Assembly: GCA_963971225.1 (NCBI GenBank)
Contig: OZ020269.1
Location: forward strand, 37,655,264 to 37,719,263
Direction: 5' to 3'
Source of the DNA: Melieria omissa
Lineage: Eukaryota > Arthropoda > Insecta > Diptera > Ulidiidae
Length of the DNA stretch: 64,000 nucleotides
A model generated the notes under the pieces. That model ran no database searches. It was not told the origin of the DNA and saw only the letters and a program-made list of their open reading frames with translations. Positions within the stretch are counted from its first letter, which is position 1; the number at the start of each line of letters is the position of its first letter. The position numbers and the translations under genes are program-made. Of this stretch, positions 12,618-23,126 are shown in pieces.

Positions 12618-13097
12618 ACACGCTGCTTATTACAAAAAAATAATAATAAATAAGTCCTTAGCCAGGTATGTGTCTTAATACAAATTGCTTTTAATCGCGC
12701 GGTCCAATGAATCTCGCCAGCGGTTCTCGAGCGAGTAAGTGTTGCATTGCACCTTCAGAAGGACTTGCTGCGCGTCGGCAGCAGACTTTCCTTGGCGTAA
12801 TTGAATAATGAAAGCAGACACTGTTTCTTGCCGCGCGAGAAATAGTTTGTGACCACATCGTGATTGTCTGTAACCTATATACACATTCAGATTAACCGCC
12901 CTCAACAATAACGACGTACCCATATGCTCGTTTTCTCGACTTATCGAATTCATGTTGATTTCATTCACTCAAAATAAAAGGCCGTGTTTTCAGAAATAAT
13001 AGCTGAAAGAAATAGAAGAAATAATAGAAATTGACGCACTGCGTAATTTTTCGGTGCGTATAAATTCGCCGACGACTTGGTTGTGTTTATACTATTA

Positions 13098-13801
13098 GGG
13101 CCGTTTTCTCATCTGCCCGTTAAGCTATCCTCCCGATAAAATTTACCGGGAGGATTGAGTGGCTGTTAAACTTTAAAGTGAACTTTAAGTGGAAATGGTG
13201 CCAAGTACATGCATATGTTTGTTTACAAACAAAAAACAGCTGATAATGAAATTACAATTTGAAATGAAATTTGAATTTGAGATCTTTCGGTATGGAAAAT
13301 AGGCGTGTTTCTTAAATTCATGCACTGGAAGACGCTTTTGAAAGTACGGAGTCACAAAATGCGGCAAATATAACATATAACAGCCAATTGGACTATTTCA
13401 CTGCTTTGCACTGCTGACATGTCCAATCGCTGCTGGGCCGCCACCTGTGCGATACGTCTCGCTCTTCTGCGCTGCAACTTCCAGCTTGGACTTGCGCTTC
13501 AAGCTGTCAAACTTGTCCCTCAACGATTTCCAACGTCGGGACACGCCCCATTTGCCAGTAAAAGCATCAACAAGATTTTGCCAGGCAACATTTTTATTTT
13601 TTCCTTCAAAAATAATTATAATTTTTCACAAACAGCTGATTGCGCCGCCAAGTGCTGCCCAATGCTGACCAGTGATGTCAAAAAATCAGACCTGTTAAAT
13701 TTATATTTATCAGGAAGATGAGAAAACGAAAATATTTACCGGCCACTTTAAAGTGACCTTTAGCTAAAGGTCACTTTAACGGGAAGATGAGAAAACGGCC
13801 C
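13098..13801 (-). mobile_element. PIF/Harbinger-like non-autonomous element
   Basis: Ends are GGGCCGTTTTCTCATCTGCC and the inverted GAAGATGAGAAAACGGCCC, with further inverted similarity in the AAAGTGACCTTTAGCT region. TTA at 13095-13097 and 13802-13804 gives the 3-bp target duplication typical of PIF/Harbinger. A Myb/SANT-like protein relic lies inside on the minus strand, matching the accessory DNA-binding protein of this superfamily. No transposase remains. It inserted directly beside the isomerase-bearing element, re-using its TTA. Confidence 0.85.
13398..13625 (-). pseudogene. Myb/SANT-like DNA-binding domain relic of a Harbinger element
   Basis: The 75-codon open frame contains VAWQNLVDAF, a basic segment RRWKSLRDKFDSLKRKSK and the ending YRTGGGPAA, an arrangement typical of the Myb/SANT-like protein encoded beside PIF/Harbinger transposases, which is thought to help bind the ends. 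The N-terminal part of the domain is cut off by a stop at 13626-13628, and only about 20 residues follow the conserved TGGGP. It is therefore a truncated remnant. Its position inside TTA-flanked GGGCC ends supports the call. Confidence 0.72.
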
Positions 13802-13864
13802 TTAGTCTCGCGTAAGCGGGCTGTCGTGCCAGTCAATTAAAAAAAAAAATTATTATAACTGATT

Positions 13865-16706
13865 CAGCTCAATACTTTATGTACATGAGTACTGGTACGA
13901 GTATATTGTACTAACAAGTTACGGTATTTTCGAGTTTTCGCGCAAACAATTACAACTACAAGGCCCAAGGCCAAGGTTCTCTCCTGTTTCACAGTTCTTG
14001 CAGCTATAGTCGTAATTTTAATTAAAGTACTTAATTTTTTAAATGAAGGCCTAAGAATTTGCCCTGTGATACAAATTTAAAACTGGGCGAATGAGATCCA
14101 ATAACAAATTTTACATAACGCAGCAAGGGAAAAGTTATTACTATAGAAGTTTTACTATGTGATACAAGGAATACTAGATAATATTGATACTGGCCACGAT
14201 CAATTAATCAATTAAAGTCAAATGAGTGCTGCGCCGACGCATTTTCCAAAGGATCTGCCTCAAGCCGGCTCGTATTGAAGAATGTGAATACCTACGATTT
14301 GACGGAGCTGGATGACAGTTTGTATTGCGAATGAAGTTCATTCGGGCCCACTATGCGCCCCGCAGATCCACCACCGACTGTGTGTTATGTTAAGTAGGCA
14401 TTCGAGAATCTTGTTGATTGTCAAAATTGACAGTAAATGCATGAGCTTGTGCACATTGACCGAGAGAAAATAGTGGTGGCTGGCAATGCGAGCCAGACTA
14501 AAGAAGGAGACGCAGGCGGTGGCGGAAACAAGTGCATGTCTGCTGATTGTCTGGAGGCATCACACACGATTCAGACAGACGATCCAGACGGTATCCTTAA
14601 GAGTGTATTGCGGCAATTGGTGCAACACACATATCGACAGGAACGGTGGCAGTGTGCAGTCATTGTCGGCTGCCGGCGGGTTGCCGGCGTACGACCAAAT
14701 ATGGACCAGCCATAACAGTTGAACGAACAGCCAGACAGGTAAACGTGAGTATAAACACACTCAGTCCGTGTTCAGATGAGTTGTGTTCGGTGCAGGCAAG
14801 TGACTAGCCGTCGAGTCAACGGCGCAGACATAGAGACAGTCATGCTGGCGAGGAGGCGCAGCTAGCTATTGCGCTTCAGCCGGCCCGCTGGCCCGCCAGC
14901 CCACCACTTCGCACTACCAAAGTTATTTAAATTGCATGTGCTGTTGGGTGCGGTGCGCTGTGTTCTGGTGTGGTTCAATTCAGACTGCACGCCCCATTCA
15001 GGGGGTTTCGTTGCGAAGCTGTAGCAAGAGAGTAATTATGAATTATGATGTCTGGGCAAGAGAGATAGGAAAAACAACGGCCTGGCCGTCCGGCGCAGAG
15101 TGCAGACGCTTTGCAAAATTGTAACTCCATCAACGTCCTTTTGCCCAATGGAGCTGGTCCGGGTTGAAAAGCGCCGAGACTGGTGCGTAAACCATACGTA
15201 AGCAGCGTAAGTAAGTTTTTACTATTTAGCCACTCGGACCATATGGCTCGGATAATTGCGCGCGATGATTCATTCTGGTGATGTAAGTCCATCAAACATT
15301 CGTGTGCATAATTTTATTTGAAACTAGCAGGAGTACTCGACGTTGTACGGCGTTAGTTATAATACTCTGCAGTAAATTCCTGTATCTAACAAGCTAAGCG
15401 AATGGCGACCGCCCTATCACCTGTACTATCAATAAAAATTAGAAATTATTTCACCAAATCGAGACACGTGTTTTTGTTTGACTCTTTTGCACATACTATG
15501 TTATTCGCAAAACTCTGTTATAAATCAAACGTTTTTACATAAAAGCACAGCTGAAGAACTTTTTTTATGTACAACTTTAGATAAGTAATAATGAGAAGTT
15601 TTAAGCGATAAATTACAGTGGGAGCTCAAGGAGGTTGTACAAAGGACCTGCCATATTACACAAATTTGTAAAAGAACTAGATTTCTAGCTTAACATTATT
15701 TTTAAAGCTTAAATTTCGCCAAATAACTATTAAAATCTTTTTTGCCTTATTGCTTTAACCTTCATAAGTGCCACTTCAATATTGCAAACAGATGCTTTTA
15801 ACTCAATTTAAATTTAAATATAAAAGTAAAAACACAAGAATATCAAATGTTTTTAATTTCATTGTGAAGATAATTTCACAGGTTACGATATGGTAGCAAA
15901 CTTATTACACTTTAATAATGGATTTTTTCGAAAAAAAATATCCGTTTTTGAAAAGTTTTTATAAAAAACAAATATTTTTCACTTAAAACTTCTCCTTACA
16001 CTGTCTATACAGACAGACAGTTATGTAGTTTTCATAAGCAGTACATTTTTGTGGGAATTCCACGCATAATATCATTTCAGTCCATATTTTTCACCCAAAA
16101 TTTCTAGGCCATATGTGAGAGCATATACATACATAGATACTGGAGTTTGTGATGCACCACATCTGAGCGTGTCAACTACGATAAATGCGAAATCTTAGAG
16201 GTCGAATTAATTTTACCTCTGCACGGGCACCTGGACAGCTCGAGGGAAATTAGACACACTTCTAAAAGTGCTGCGATGTTGCCACTGCATCGTGAAGCAG
16301 CGATATGTTTTCTCAAATGCAGGTCGCGACGATCTTAACATTTAATGGGCACCAATTGAATTGATTAGAGAAGATTGTGAATTGGCAACAACGAGACATA
16401 CCCGCATGGGTAGCGCTGGCATGATCAAGCCACTTATTTATTTACAGAACTTGCACGTGCATTCGCACACGTGAACCAGCAAGTGTTGAGGTCGAGCCAT
16501 GATTATGTTATAACTACGTGGCAGAATCCCAACGTTACTTAAACTCGATTCCAAGTTGAGCTCGTTTCGCGCGCGTGAAGTTTGTCGGTACCGATGATAG
16601 GTACGCCTGCGTAGAGTAGGTCGAGCTTTCATTTTGTTAGTCAGTAATGCATAGATATTTCTACAGATGTGCGCAGCTGAGCAATAACGTCACAATATTT
16701 TAAATA
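13865..16706. other. Unassigned region with a GC-rich block at about 14440-15200
   Basis: No gene was identified. A 49-codon open frame (about 14185-14334, +; contains LVLKNVNTYDLTELDD) looks protein-like but has no recognised family and no upstream start. From about 14440 to 15200 the sequence is clearly richer in G+C and CpG than its surroundings and contains several donor-like GTAAGT/GTAAGC sites near 15200. It could be a promoter or non-coding 5' exon. The ORFs here have no domain. Confidence 0.3.
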
Positions 16707-17338
16707 GTCTAGACCAGAGGTACTTATGCCCTTTGCTCTTGTTACTCATTTGGTTTTGTAAATGCTCTTCGGCATAGGCTGAGCGTTCTAATCAGTGATG
16801 GAATTTGGGCCCAAGTGTATCGTATCAAACATCAGCATAGCAGTGTACCATATTCAACCAAATTGTATCATTTTTTCCAAGCTCCCAATTGAGTGAAACA
16901 CCAATTTAATAACATGTTTACTAACAAACAATTAAAATTTTTATTCGAAACTAAAATGTATGTTTAATAACAAATGAAATTCACTTCTAATTTAAACAAG
17001 AAACATATTTATGTAGATTATTCGAGATAGGATTCAGTCTTAAAATCATAACAACATATATTACTTGGTTTTCAAGACATCTTTCGTTTGTATTAAGGAC
17101 GAAGCAGTGCTTACTTGTAAATGGTTTCGCAACGCTTTTGATTAAATTTTCTACAGAAAATACGTGCTCTACACTGGCTGAAAAGTGGGAAATAGATAAA
17201 ACACTTTTAACAACTGTTACAATGTTTTTGAAAAGAGGCTCGCATTTTTTGGCAAGAAACTTTTTCCCAAAATTCAGTAATTCTAACATTTGAAAAGATT
17301 TTAATTTTTCATATTCTGATAATGACCTATAATGAGTA

Positions 17339-18506
17339 GGGGAATTCTTTATAAGGTGCCACTCTTTGTAAGGTGCCACCCCTGCTCGATTTCGACATTC
17401 CAGTAATCCAAAAAAAAAATTCCTATTGTCATTTAACCCTGCTGTTAGGTTAAGCCCATTTGGTCCAATTTTTGGCTTGTTTCCTTTGTAACTTTTGACT
17501 AACTATTTAACTATTAACTATTTTTTACATCAGTTATGTTAAGTAAAGAATGAATGAACCAAAATAAATACAAAAAAATTGAATAAATTGTTGTTTTGTA
17601 CGAAAATTGCAGTATGGACCAAATGGTCCCTTTTCTAACCTAACAGCAGGGTTAAGGTATATATGTCAACATAAATTTTGAAGTGGTTTTTGGGGGAACA
17701 GACGCAATAACACGATCTGGGTAAATAAAAGTGCCAAATTTGGTTAAGAAAAACATAAAAATGTAAACTGAAGGTTTTTCTTGGGGTGAAAAAGTAACCA
17801 AAAACTTATAAAAAACTAAGGTAAATATCAGTGTTGGACCTAATTTTTAATGGTTTTTCATAATCCGAAATGATATCCGAGCATATCGTAAAAGGAACAA
17901 ATTTATACAATGATTTCTAAAATGGCGTGAAAATGTAAAGTGCCACCTTTTTTTCTTTGTAAGGTGTGGCACCCCCTGTTTTCATTGTTTTGTGGTCCTA
18001 TATCGGTAAAATGCCTTTTTGTTGCTCGGAATCGTCATTACGATGAATTTAGTCAATGATGATGATGTTCTTAGTCAATTTTTCTCTAATCCTATCATGA
18101 GGAATAAATTAGTTCAGTTTTGTTTATTAATTTCCATACAATTATTCGTTTTATTCGTTACCATTCAATTTCGGTTTGATTTCAGTCATTTTCTATTCAA
18201 TTCAAATTAAATTCAATAATCTTTCGTAAATTTTCTAAATCATGCATTTTTACTTCAGATTTTTACGTTTTTAGCGATTTTTTTGGGGGTGGCACTTTAC
18301 ATTAAAAAATTTTAGGGTGTCGATTTTGAACACTTTGGGAAATTGCCTGTAAAATCGTATTTATGAAAAATTCAAATGAAGTGTTACCTTGGATCGTAGC
18401 TCTTTAAACCCTCTTTCCAATGGTATATTAACTTTGGCGATAAGTTAATTTTCTAACGAGTTATGCGCAAAAAAGCTATGGGGTGGCACCTTACGAAGAA
18501 TTCCCC
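17339..18506. mobile_element. TA-flanked TIR element with repeated GGTGCCAC motifs
   Basis: Ends are GGGGAATTCTTTATAAGGTG and the inverted form ACGAAGAATTCCCC, both followed inward by GTGCCACCCC-type sequence, with TA on each side (17337-17338, 18507-18508). The motif GGTGGCAC/GTGCCACC recurs internally near 17370, 17940 and 18290. No transposase was recognised. It sits inside the hAT transposase frame and itself hosts a TTAA-flanked MITE. A Tc1/mariner-type affiliation is inferred from the TA duplication only. Confidence 0.75.
17437..17651. mobile_element. piggyBac-like MITE, 215 bp
   Basis: Ends CCCTGCTGTTAGGTTAAGCC and the inverted AACCTAACAGCAGGG, followed inward on both sides by ATTTGGTCC. 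Flanked by TTAA at 17433-17436 and 17652-17655, the piggyBac hallmark together with CCC/GGG termini. No coding capacity. Confidence 0.82.
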
Positions 18507-19280
18507 TATAGGTTAATTTCTTGGAGATATTTAATCTCTTTGGGAAAATGCTTGGAAACTATTGGTACAACAGTATTTGGTTTACTCAGCAAGACATGCT
18601 CGGGCGAAAACTTTGGCAGAAAGTTTATTATTTCATCATAAAAGTTAACTGTTTTTCTTAAAGAGTCAAGAAACTTTATGTAAAACTTACGAAATTTCCT
18701 TTAAATTTTGAAGCATCTTCAGCAGATATAGGGTCAGTTGGGGGAAAGTAAACAAGGCAAAAACAAAATTAACTGCAACAGACCATGACCGACAAAAATA
18801 TTATTTTAACATGTCCTCAAACCGTCGTCGAACTTTCACGTCGGTGGCTTTCAAATATCAATGGAAGTTTTAGTCTTACAGAGAACGTGTGTTCTACAAG
18901 TGAAAATCAGTTTTGTAAGAATTTTTTAATTTGTATGTGTTCTAAACTCAAAATTCTTGTAATATTGTAACTTTGTTTATCAATCTTAAAGTATTAGGAA
19001 CTAATGTTGTTGATGTCTTTCCTTAAATTTGCAGTTATTATGTTGCTGTTGTCGTGTTTACATTTCCCCCCAATAATTTTTAGCATGTAATCACTTTTTT
19101 GGGGTAAATGTAAACATTTTTTCTAAGAGGCTTCTCGGTTCGTATAATTTCCAGTGATTAGAATGCCACGAACGTATGTAAGGAAGAAGCCACTTGGAGA
19201 GTACGACGCAAAAGATGTAGAAAACGCTGTAAATTAGGGATGAGCAAGACGTGGCCCGTGGGGCGTTTTCGGCCCGTTAA

Positions 19281-19363
19281 CCCTTTCAGTAATAATGTCC
19301 CATATATTGGACTACAGCCCATACAACTCATACAGAACGGGTTTATTTTCATGTCGGAAAGGG
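19281..19363. mobile_element. Possible 83-bp TTAA-flanked mini-MITE
   Basis: CCCTTTC and GAAAGGG ends with TTAA directly outside on both sides (19277-19280, 19364-19367), inside the hAT MITE and between two halves of its GGCCCG...CCCGCC sequence. Only 7 bp of inverted repeat, so this may be chance. Confidence 0.4.
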
Positions 19364-19440
19364 TTAAACATGTTTATGCGACCCGCCAAGCATTTGAAAA
19401 ATTGAATTTATTTTATCGATTTTGTTGTGATGTTTATTTA

Positions 19441-19610
19441 TTTTTTCCGGGATGTTCGAGTTTTTTTTAATTAGCTTTCATTTGACGTACAAATTATTCC
19501 CTTTTGACATTTGAGTCAAGAGATATGATGTTTTAAAAGTTTCGGGAAGGGGCATTAAGCCGCCATCTTTAAACTGCATTTAAAAAAAACTCGAACATCC
19601 CGGAAAAAAT
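19441..19610. repeat. Inverted repeat, 28-bp arms
   Basis: TTTTTTCCGGGATGTTCGAG at 19441 is mirrored by CTCGAACATCCCGGAAAAAA near 19590. The structure lies inside the hAT MITE and may be a small MITE of its own. No clear target duplication was seen. Confidence 0.7.
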
Positions 19611-20059
19611 CCCATGGTACTTTGTCACCTACTGAGGCCCTTATCGAATGAGATGGGTTTGACCTTGTCCCTCGAAATTTTTTTTGAATTTCTTGCACTG
19701 TGTTATTAATAGTGTTTATGTGCGGCCCGCCAAAAATTTTACAATTTAAATTGGCCCGTAGATTAAAAAGCTTGCTCACCCTTGGTGTAAATTATATTAT
19801 TTTAATATTAGTACGCAAAAAAGCCTATACCAAGACTTAAGCCAATGGAGTATGGCGAAGTTTTGACTTCAAACGAGGTTCTTAAGCGACTCAAGGAAAC
19901 AAGCCAAAAAGCTAGCAAATAAAACCCCTAAGCCCAAGAGAAACTCTGTTTTAGAATTAAAAAAACCGCTTCCATAGAAAACACGAACAAAAAGCACGAG
20001 TTCAAAGGACTCTGCAAATGGAAAAGAAAAAGCCATAGAAACCAACGAAAAGTAATTTA

Positions 20060-21361
20060 AGGCTTGTCCACGAAATAACTTTTACAATGTAAAATGAAAA
20101 AAAGTATAGTAAGCACTGAAATTTCTAAAAGAAAATTCGCTTTTCAGAATCTGTCAAATTTCAGCTATTAGTGGTCAATTGTATTTTGAAATTCAAAGTG
20201 ATTCAATCAAAATGGCATCTAAAGAAGAGAAAATTCGATAAAAAATAATTGCCCACTTTTTCGAAAATCCAACGGCTTCGTACGCATTGTTGGGAAGACT
20301 AGCCAAAGTTTCCAGGGCAACAGCTAAAATGTGGTAATTAAATACAAGAAGGACCTGTCCACATCCCGTATCGTTGGAGCCGGACGAAAAAAAGGTTTCG
20401 TCTATAAAGATATAGCTCGTAAGGTGAAAGTTTCTCTGGAAAAAAATCCAAACCAATCTTTACGAGATTTGGCACGAAAATTCGAAGTTTCGAAATCATA
20501 CATTGCGAAAATAAAAAGACACTACGAGTTCAAATCTTTCGTTGTTCAAAAAGTGCCAAATCGTAACTCCGAAGTGGAAAAGCGTGCCAGAAATCGAGCC
20601 CGAAAACTTTTATCGAATGATCTGTGTCGTTTTAAAGGCTGCGTGTTAATGGATGACGAAACGTATGTCAAAGAAGATTTCTAACAGCTTCCAGGTCGAG
20701 GATATTACACAGCATACCTAAAGGGTGGCGTTATGAAAAGGTTCAAGTATAAACGGATGGACAAATATGGTAAAAAGTATATGGTTTGGCAGGCCATATG
20801 CAGCTGTGGCAAATAGACTCGTCCTTTTGTTACAACTGGCAGTCTTAACAATAAAATTTACTTGAAGGAATGTCTCAACAAACGACTTTTGCCATTGTAC
20901 AGAGAGCACGCTGTTCCACCTTTATTTTGGCCAGACTTAGCAACAGTCCACTATGCAGAAATTGTCAAAGAGTGGTACCAAAGGAATAAGATCCGTGTTG
21001 TTGAGAAAAATCGCAATCCCCCAAATTGCCCACAGCTTCGGCCAGTCGAACGATTTTGGGCAGTAATGAAACGAAACTTACTGAAATATAAAAAACGTGC
21101 TAAGGGAAAGATTGATTTTATAAAAAAGTGGAACAGTATGGCCAAAAAAATTGGAAAATCTGGTGTGCAACATTTGATGAGGGGATTGAAAGCAAAAATA
21201 CGTAGATTTGTAAGAAATCCAATTGAACTTTAAAATATTTGTACATTATCACAAACTTTAAGTTATAAGAGATAATAAATACTCACACAAACATTAGTTC
21301 AATATTTTATTTAGTAGCTATTAATAATAGAAAATGTAAAAGTTATTTCGTGGACAAGCCT
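20060..21361 (+). mobile_element. Tc1/mariner element, DD37E type
   Basis: Inverted ends AGGCTTGTCCACGAAATAAC and GTTATTTCGTGGACAAGCCT, with TA at 20058-20059 and 21362-21363. The 1302-bp length and single transposase gene fit an otherwise complete element. It is inserted in the pogo-like element. Confidence 0.9.
20212..21233 (+). pseudogene. DD37E transposase with four in-frame stops
   Basis: The frame begins MASKEEKIR and runs to FVRNPIEL. The N-terminal half has a helix-turn-helix region (LRDLARKFEVSKSYIAKIKR). Catalytic residues are visible: MDDETY (first Asp), FWPDLATVHY (second Asp) and LRPVERFWA (Glu). I count 37 residues between the second Asp and the Glu, which defines the DD37E group, known mainly from mosquitoes and other insects. 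Stops fall near 20241, 20335, 20682 and 20815; otherwise the frame is continuous. All three acidic residues survive, but the stops make it inactive. Confidence 0.88.
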
Positions 21362-21544
21362 TACTTTTCATTAAACTTACCTAACTGTTGTTGTTGTATT
21401 CTATATTAAAAAAAAAAACTGAACAGAATGTGTTCCTTTCTTTAAATAAGACCATTCCTTTTTTTAACTTGTTATTATTTTGCAGGCCATAGTTTATTAC
21501 CTTAATAATCCTTTATATGCAAATGTAAGCATTGCAAAAACATA

Positions 21545-23125
21545 CATAATTTTGTTGAGGACCATAATAGTTTTTCTCCTTCGCCTACTAATACTGGTAA
21601 CTCCATAGTCAACTTTGGTAATTTATTGGTATCTGCTATGGATGTTCATATTGCGATTAAGGACTTATCGCCTTCAGCAAAACAAGACTGTGATGGTCTC
21701 TCCGCTTCCTTACTCAAAAGTTGCGCTTCTGCTATTTCTGCTTCTTTAAGCACAATCTTTAATCTGTCGTTGCGATATGGGGCATTTATTGATAAATGGA
21801 AGGTTGCCTATATTAAACCAATCTTTAAATTTGAGAAGAAAAATGAGATTTCAAATTATAGGTCAATCTCAAAGTTAACAACGATTTCTAAAATTTTTGA
21901 GAAGGTAGTCAAAACTAAAATGTTTTTTTGCCGTGAAACAAGTAATAAGCCCGAACCAACTTGGTTTTATGCCGGGCCGATCTACTGTATCGAATCTGTC
22001 CGTCTTTTCCGAATTTTGTATGTCGGCTTTTAAGAATGGTGACCAAGTGGACACAATTAATACTGATTTCTCTAAGGCTTTTGATAGTGTTTCACATGTT
22101 ATTTTAGTTTCAAAATTTGCACGATTTGGCTTTCACTGAACCTTTCTTAATTGGCTAAAATCATATCTCACTAATAGAGTATGTTGCGTTAAGGTCGGCA
22201 ATGATATTGTTTTGTTTATCAATGATATTGGAGAATGTTATCAACATTCCGATTTTTTGTTATATGCTGACGACTTAAAATTGTTTCGTAGTATACGTGA
22301 TCACACTGAGATTTCTTTGCTCCAATCTGACATTAACAATCTGGCAATATGGTGTCACAATAATAAGGTATGCCTTAACATCAATAAATGTTTTTATGTT
22401 AGTTTCTCTAAGTCTCATAGCCCTCAAGTCTCACTCCTAACTACTACAGACAAATTCCGTGACTTTGGAGTAATCTTTGACGCTCAATTTACATTCGTGC
22501 CGTATGTGTATTACATTATTTCAAAAGCATACTCAGTTTTATCGTTTATCCGGTGGTATGGATAAGAATTCAAGGACCCTTATACGCGTAAGCATCTGTT
22601 TACGTCTCTCGTCTGTTCTAAACTCGAGTATGCCTCTGTAATCTGGAACCCACTGTATACTTTACACTCTTCCCGTCTTGAAAGAAATTAGCGTAGGTTT
22701 CTTCGTTTTGTCCTACAGCCGCTCCATTTCTCTGAACCTTTTCCTTCTTATAGTGCTCGTCTAATGTTGATTAATTTGCAGTCCCAATGTCATTGATTGC
22801 CCTTGTCTTCTAGAGAAAATCCAGTTTAATGTGTCCTGTAAATCACTGCGTTACTTTCCGCCTTTTTATGTAAAAACAGTTAAAACTAACTACCTCCATG
22901 CAGCACATACAACACGGGCTATGTGTGACTTTAATAAGCTATCCAAATCAATTCTCTTGGATCCGTCTTTCACTGGATCATGCTTCAAAGGACAGCTCGA
23001 TAAAGTAAAACTTCTGGCACCTTAGTCAATTTTGTTTTTGAATTGAATTTATTATATATTTATGCTGTTAATTTTTATTTAATTTTAAGTGTTTTGTTTA
23101 TATTTTCTATAATAATAAAATAATT
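21545..23125 (+). mobile_element. Jockey-type LINE fragment, reverse transcriptase region to 3' end
   Basis: Decayed ORF2 with recognisable reverse transcriptase blocks: DGLSASLLKSC, WKVAYIKPIFK, ISNYRSISKL, ISPNQLGFMPGRST, DFSKAFDSV, then LLYADDLKLF carrying the catalytic Asp pair, and later WNPLYTLHSSRLERN and the C-terminus ending at 23025. Several frameshifts and stops are present. A deletion removes the segment before FINDI (the usual PQGSVLGP motif). The 5' half of the element is missing. A 3' untranslated tail ends in an AATAATAAAATAA stretch next to the SINE. It would have encoded the polymerase for target-primed reverse transcription. Confidence 0.88.
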
Positions 23126-23126
23126 G

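Larger units (their letters stand above)
11464..13094 (+). mobile_element. TIR DNA element carrying a ribose-5-phosphate isomerase sequence
   Basis: The 1631-bp element begins TAGTATAAACATAACCAAGT and ends with the inverted copy (ACTTGGTTGTGTTTATACTA). Similarity extends imperfectly about 40 bp inward at both ends (GTCGTCG, GCGATTTTTACGC). TTA lies on each side (11461-11463, 13095-13097). The left subterminal region holds repeated CGACGAC/GTCGTCG motifs and a GC-rich palindrome around 11560-11640. Inside are a small intron, a short ORF and a broken isomerase reading frame. I recognise no transposase, so it is non-autonomous, or its transposase gene has been replaced. The TTA duplication hints at PIF/Harbinger, but the ends are not diagnostic. 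Confidence 0.8.
11176..13853 (+). mobile_element. tRNA-derived SINE, copy C, split by two later insertions
   Basis: The SINE runs 11176-11463, is interrupted, and resumes at 13805-13853 exactly where the family sequence should continue (AGGCC-TTA-GTCTCGCG). The direct repeat TATAACTGATT at 11165-11175 and 13854-13864 flanks the whole composite, so the two halves are one insertion. This copy keeps the best B box (GGTTCAAATAC). Intervening DNA consists of two TIR elements end to end, each bounded by TTA. Confidence 0.92.
19237..19786. mobile_element. hAT MITE with exact 8-bp target duplication
   Basis: GTAAATTA flanks both ends (19229-19236 and 19787-19794). Termini GGGATGAGCAAG and CTTGCTCACCCTTGGT are inverted, followed inward by GGCCCGT. 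The left end appears to lack about four terminal bases. It inserted into the pogo transposase frame and contains two further small inverted-repeat structures. Confidence 0.78.
19163..20058 (+). pseudogene. pogo/psq-type transposase fragments
   Basis: ATG at 19163 opens MPRTYVRKKPLGEYDAKDVE, the usual start of pogo-type transposases with a helix-turn-helix psq DNA-binding domain. The frame is broken at 19236 by a hAT MITE inserted within the codons. After the MITE, about 19800-20058 encodes a basic, lysine-rich tail with YGEVLTSNEVLKRLKETSQK, like the C-terminus of these proteins. The catalytic core is missing, so it had been internally deleted. The protein would have bound the element's ends and cut at TA. 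Confidence 0.6.

Noticed and set aside
12675..12968. Minus-strand 97-codon ORF (FIIQLRQGKSAADAQ) as a mariner-like helix-turn-helix
   Set aside because: Similarity is slight, no neighbouring transposase motifs follow, and it lies within the RpiA-bearing element's 3' flank.
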